DNA of 7,187 nt from an uncultured Clostridia bacterium (GTDB lineage Bacteria; Bacillota; Clostridia; Christensenellales; Borkfalkiaceae), in assembly GCA_945834965.1 (NCBI GenBank), contig CAMAHZ010000066.1, positions 1 through 7,187 on the forward strand. Reading direction: 5' to 3'. The translations under genes and the position numbers were made by a program. Under the pieces are notes generated by a model, which was not told the origin of the DNA, searched no databases, and saw only the letters and a program-made list of their open reading frames with translations. Each line of letters begins with the position of its first letter. Within the stretch, counting starts at the first letter, position 1. Of this stretch, positions 4,606 to 7,187 are shown in pieces.

Positions 4606-7187
4606 GTTTATATACGTAGCAGCTTATAGGCGAAACGGTCTGTTCCCCCGTAAGATTGCTTTCTAATACGCTTGAACCTGCCCTTTCTCCGTCGATATAG
4701 AGATTCCAACTTCCTGCAGGAAGGGTAAACTTGCTTTCGGTGGTCTTTGCGTTGTACACGATAAGAAGTTTTTCTCCCGTAGTAGGGTTGGTTATGGTGA
4801 ACGCCACGAAAGCACCGTCCTTTTCGACTATTTCACATACGGGATTATTCTCTGAGTCTACAGCCGAAGTCATTCTAAGCGTTTCACACGATTTACGGAA
4901 GGCAATAAGCCCCTTGTAATACTGCATTACTTTATACTGCGAAGAAGTTTCAGTCAACTTTTCCCACTCGAGATTATTTACGGAGTCGGGGGAATTATAG
5001 CTGTTTTCGTTAAAGCTTCCGTCGGGGTTGGTCTTGGTGCGGAGCATCTCTTCCCCCGCCTGCATAAAAGGAATACCGAGCGAAGTCTGCACGATAGCAG
5101 CACAGAGATTGTTTCTCTTTATTCTCACGTCTAACGTGTTCGCCACCTGACCGTAAACCGCACAAATTCTATCCCAAAGCGTATTGTTATCGTGCGCGGA
5201 CGCATAGTTGATTACGTTGGTGGGGTTGTTTGAATACCAGCTTGACAATACTCCTGAACCGGAAAATTCAGAATTGTTGACTGCGCCCTGAACGCCAAAC
5301 AGCACTTTGCCGAGATAGGAAGCCCTTGCGCCTGTTGCAAAGCCCGTATCTTCTATATCGAACACCGAGCCCTTAATTGCGTCGCGCAATACGTCGTTGA
5401 ACATAGCCACGCCGTTTGTAGGGTTGTCCGCATTGAGTTTTTTGAGATTTGATAAAATAGCCGCACTCGACGACGGCAACGTGGAAGTTCCGCCCGTCCA
5501 GCCTTCGCCGTAGATTATTGCTTCGGGATTGACTTCGTGAACCGCCTGTTCAACCGCCTTCATAGTGTCTATATCGTGCAGCCCCATAAGGTCGAAGCGG
5601 AAGCCGTCAAGGTTATATTCGCTCTGCCAGTACTTAACCGAGTCGACGATATACTTTCTTACCATCGAGCGTTCGGAAGCCGTTTCGTTGCCGCATCCCG
5701 AACCGTTTGAAGGAACGCCCTTATAGTCGTAACGATAGTAATAATAAGGCACGATTTTATTGAGATTTGAATCGAGTCCGTAGGTGTGGTTGAACACTAC
5801 GTCCATTACCACGCTTATTCCTGCGGAGTGCAACGCCTGAACCATCTGCTTATATTCGTTTACGCGTACCGCACCGTCGGTGGGGTCGGTGGAATAGCTG
5901 CCTTCAGGAACGTTGTAGTTCTGCGGGTCGTAACCCCAGTTAAACTGGTTATTCTTCGATTCGTCTACCGACGCATAGTCGTACGAAGGCAGAAGATGAA
6001 CGTGGGTTATTCCAAGCTCTTTAAGATAGTCAATACCAACGGGCATACCGCTGGAATTTGTAAGCCCCGTTTCGGTAAACGCAAGGTATTTGCCCTTGTA
6101 CTGCGACGAAGATATCTTATTTGAGAAATCACGAATATGAATTTCCCATATTTCCGCGTCGGTGTAGTTTTCTACCGCAGGATTATCGAAGGGCGTGCTA
6201 TCCCAACCGTCGGGGTCGGTTTTATCAAGGTCTAAAATCATTCCCCTTAAACCGTTTAACCCTGCCGAACGCGCATAGGGGTCTACCGCCTCGTTTACGC
6301 CCATACAGGTCGTTACGGTGTAAGTATAGTACTTGCCGTTAAGATTTTGGTCGTGCGTATACGTCCATACGCCCTTTGCGCCCTTTGCAAGCGGATAGGT
6401 TGATTCAGCCGTTCCGCCGTTACCTGCGCTAAAGATGTTTACTTTTACGTCCGACGCAGTAGGCGCCCAAAGGCGGAACGTAGTCGTTTCCGCACCGAGT
6501 TCTACGCCAAGTTCGCCGTCGTAAGTGTACTCCTGAGCAAATTCCGCACTCGACATATAAGTTAAAGGAATGACGGGTACGGGCTTATAGCCGTTAACTT
6601 CAAGATAATATGATTTAGAAAAATCAAGAGCCGAAGCAAGAGTAAGCACGTTGTTTGAAACCGAAGATACGGTTACTTTATTTCCGTCGCCGTCGGTCAA
6701 GGTTACGTCGCTTAACTGAAAACGGGTTGTCGAATCGCTGACGCGCACCTTAATTTTAGTCAACGTCTGCAAATCCGCAATCGTAATATATTTGATAACT
6801 TCGAGAGTATTTCCGCCGTCGTTGCTCTTATAATTGTTTGCGTCGCCCGACTTGGTATATATTACCGTATAATCGCCTTCAAGCGTTACGCTGCGGTCGC
6901 TATCCGTACCGTCTTTAGTTGCCGTTCCCCAGCTCGTACCGCCGGGGTCGGAACAGCCGGTTCTTATTATGTATCCTACTTCGGTTACGGTATTAGGCAC
7001 GTTTACGACCACCTTTGCGCCGTAGCTACATTCGTGTAAATCGTAACCCCTGCCTTCTACACCTTCATACCAAAGCCAGATATCGCAGTTTTCATAGCCG
7101 GAAGCACGCTTATAGTAGATGGTAAGCTGTCTGCACCCTTCTTCAAGTTCGAGAGTGTATTCGCCATCGCCACCACCGCCGTTTCCG
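4589..7187 (-). CDS. pulA: Type I pullulanase with CBM41-type module (GH13_14), 5'-truncated by the window edge
   Basis: This debranching enzyme hydrolyses alpha-1,6 links in pullulan, glycogen and starch. 865 residues are visible; the start and any signal peptide lie beyond the right edge. A Gly-rich linker (GNGGGGDG) leads into a CBM41-type starch-binding domain (about 9-110; Trp-bearing DIWLWYEG, then VGYIIRTG). Next come a small beta domain (about 130-200), a CBM48 domain (about 228-310; TTFRLWAPTASDVKV), the TIM barrel from about 345, and a C-terminal beta domain (about 775-865). The pullulanase hallmark appears as FNWGYDP (415-421; usually YNWGYDP). Conserved regions are DVVFNHT (Asp462), FRFDLMG with nucleophile Asp532, YGEGW with acid/base Glu561, and HDN with Asp666, all intact. 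A GTG at 7012 is not the start, because the CBM41 fold begins upstream. The C-terminus has no LPXTG-type anchor. Secretion is inferred from the starch-binding module, not seen. Eleven Cys are visible. Confidence 0.97.
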   Translation of the reverse strand, partial: GNGGGGDGEYTLELEEGCRQLTIYYKRASGYENCDIWLWYEGVEGRGYDLHECSYGAKVVVNVPNTVTEVGYIIRTGCSDPGGTSWGTATKDGTDSDRSVTLEGDYTVIYTKSGDANNYKSNDGGNTLEVIKYITIADLQTLTKIKVRVSDSTTRFQLSDVTLTDGDGNKVTVSSVSNNVLTLASALDFSKSYYLEVNGYKPVPVIPLTYMSSAEFAQEYTYDGELGVELGAETTTFRLWAPTASDVKVNIFSAGNGGTAESTYPLAKGAKGVWTYTHDQNLNGKYYTYTVTTCMGVNEAVDPYARSAGLNGLRGMILDLDKTDPDGWDSTPFDNPAVENYTDAEIWEIHIRDFSNKISSSQYKGKYLAFTETGLTNSSGMPVGIDYLKELGITHVHLLPSYDYASVDESKNNQFNWGYDPQNYNVPEGSYSTDPTDGAVRVNEYKQMVQALHSAGISVVMDVVFNHTYGLDSNLNKIVPYYYYRYDYKGVPSNGSGCGNETASERSMVRKYIVDSVKYWQSEYNLDGFRFDLMGLHDIDTMKAVEQAVHEVNPEAIIYGEGWTGGTSTLPSSSAAILSNLKKLNADNPTNGVAMFNDVLRDAIKGSVFDIEDTGFATGARASYLGKVLFGVQGAVNNSEFSGSGVLSSWYSNNPTNVINYASAHDNNTLWDRICAVYGQVANTLDVRIKRNNLCAAIVQTSLGIPFMQAGEEMLRTKTNPDGSFNENSYNSPDSVNNLEWEKLTETSSQYKVMQYYKGLIAFRKSCETLRMTSAVDSENNPVCEIVEKDGAFVAFTITNPTTGEKLLIVYNAKTTESKFTLPAGSWNLYIDGERAGSSVLESNLTGEQTVSPISCYVYKLDAKA

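Noticed and set aside
4731..6342. Plus-strand open frames opposite pulA
   Set aside because: They are short mirror frames of the conserved GH13 coding region.
4589..7012. GTG at 7012 as the real start of pulA
   Set aside because: The frame stays open to the window edge and the upstream residues form the first half of the CBM41-type domain.
1..7187. CRISPR arrays, insertion sequences, tRNA or rRNA genes, riboswitches
   Set aside because: No repeated units, transposase motifs, terminal repeats or conserved RNA signatures were seen, and coding regions fill nearly all of the window.

Overview
The window is a carbohydrate-utilisation locus from what looks like a low-to-moderate GC Gram-positive bacterium, most likely a gut-type Clostridia relative (Bacillota). 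This placement is inference from the protein families, the type I pullulanase domain layout, the GGAG-type ribosome site and the U-tailed intrinsic terminators. No rRNA, tRNA or taxonomic marker is present, so it cannot be refined.

Layout. Positions 1-1819 (+) hold the 3' nine-tenths or so of a GH42 beta-galactosidase; its N-terminus lies left of the window. A hairpin at 1837-1871 ends it and probably also ends the genes converging from the right. Everything from 1899 to 7187 is on the minus strand. Read in transcription order from the right edge: a large type I pullulanase (pulA, 7187-4589, 5' end outside the window), an intrinsic terminator (4577-4549), 4-alpha-glucanotransferase (malQ, 4541-3036), a 167-aa two-helix membrane protein of unknown function (2967-2464), and a 192-aa single-pass membrane-anchored protein of unknown function (2477-1899) that overlaps it by 14 nt.

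How the genes fit together. Pullulanase with a CBM41-type starch-binding module cuts the alpha-1,6 branches of glycogen, starch or pullulan, probably outside the cell. MalQ rearranges the resulting malto-oligosaccharides in the cytoplasm. GH42 adds galactoside use. The two unknown membrane proteins sit downstream of malQ and may share its transcript. The second has a C-terminal part that resembles, by eye only, a piece of a sugar-ABC-transporter binding protein.

The enzymes are ordinary members of known families with intact catalytic residues. I see no mobile element, CRISPR array, RNA gene or clearly new defence or biosynthetic system. The points most worth checking are the uncharacterised membrane pair, a predicted leaderless start for its first gene, and the terminator that abuts the malQ start. 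There is no gene-free stretch longer than 100 bases.
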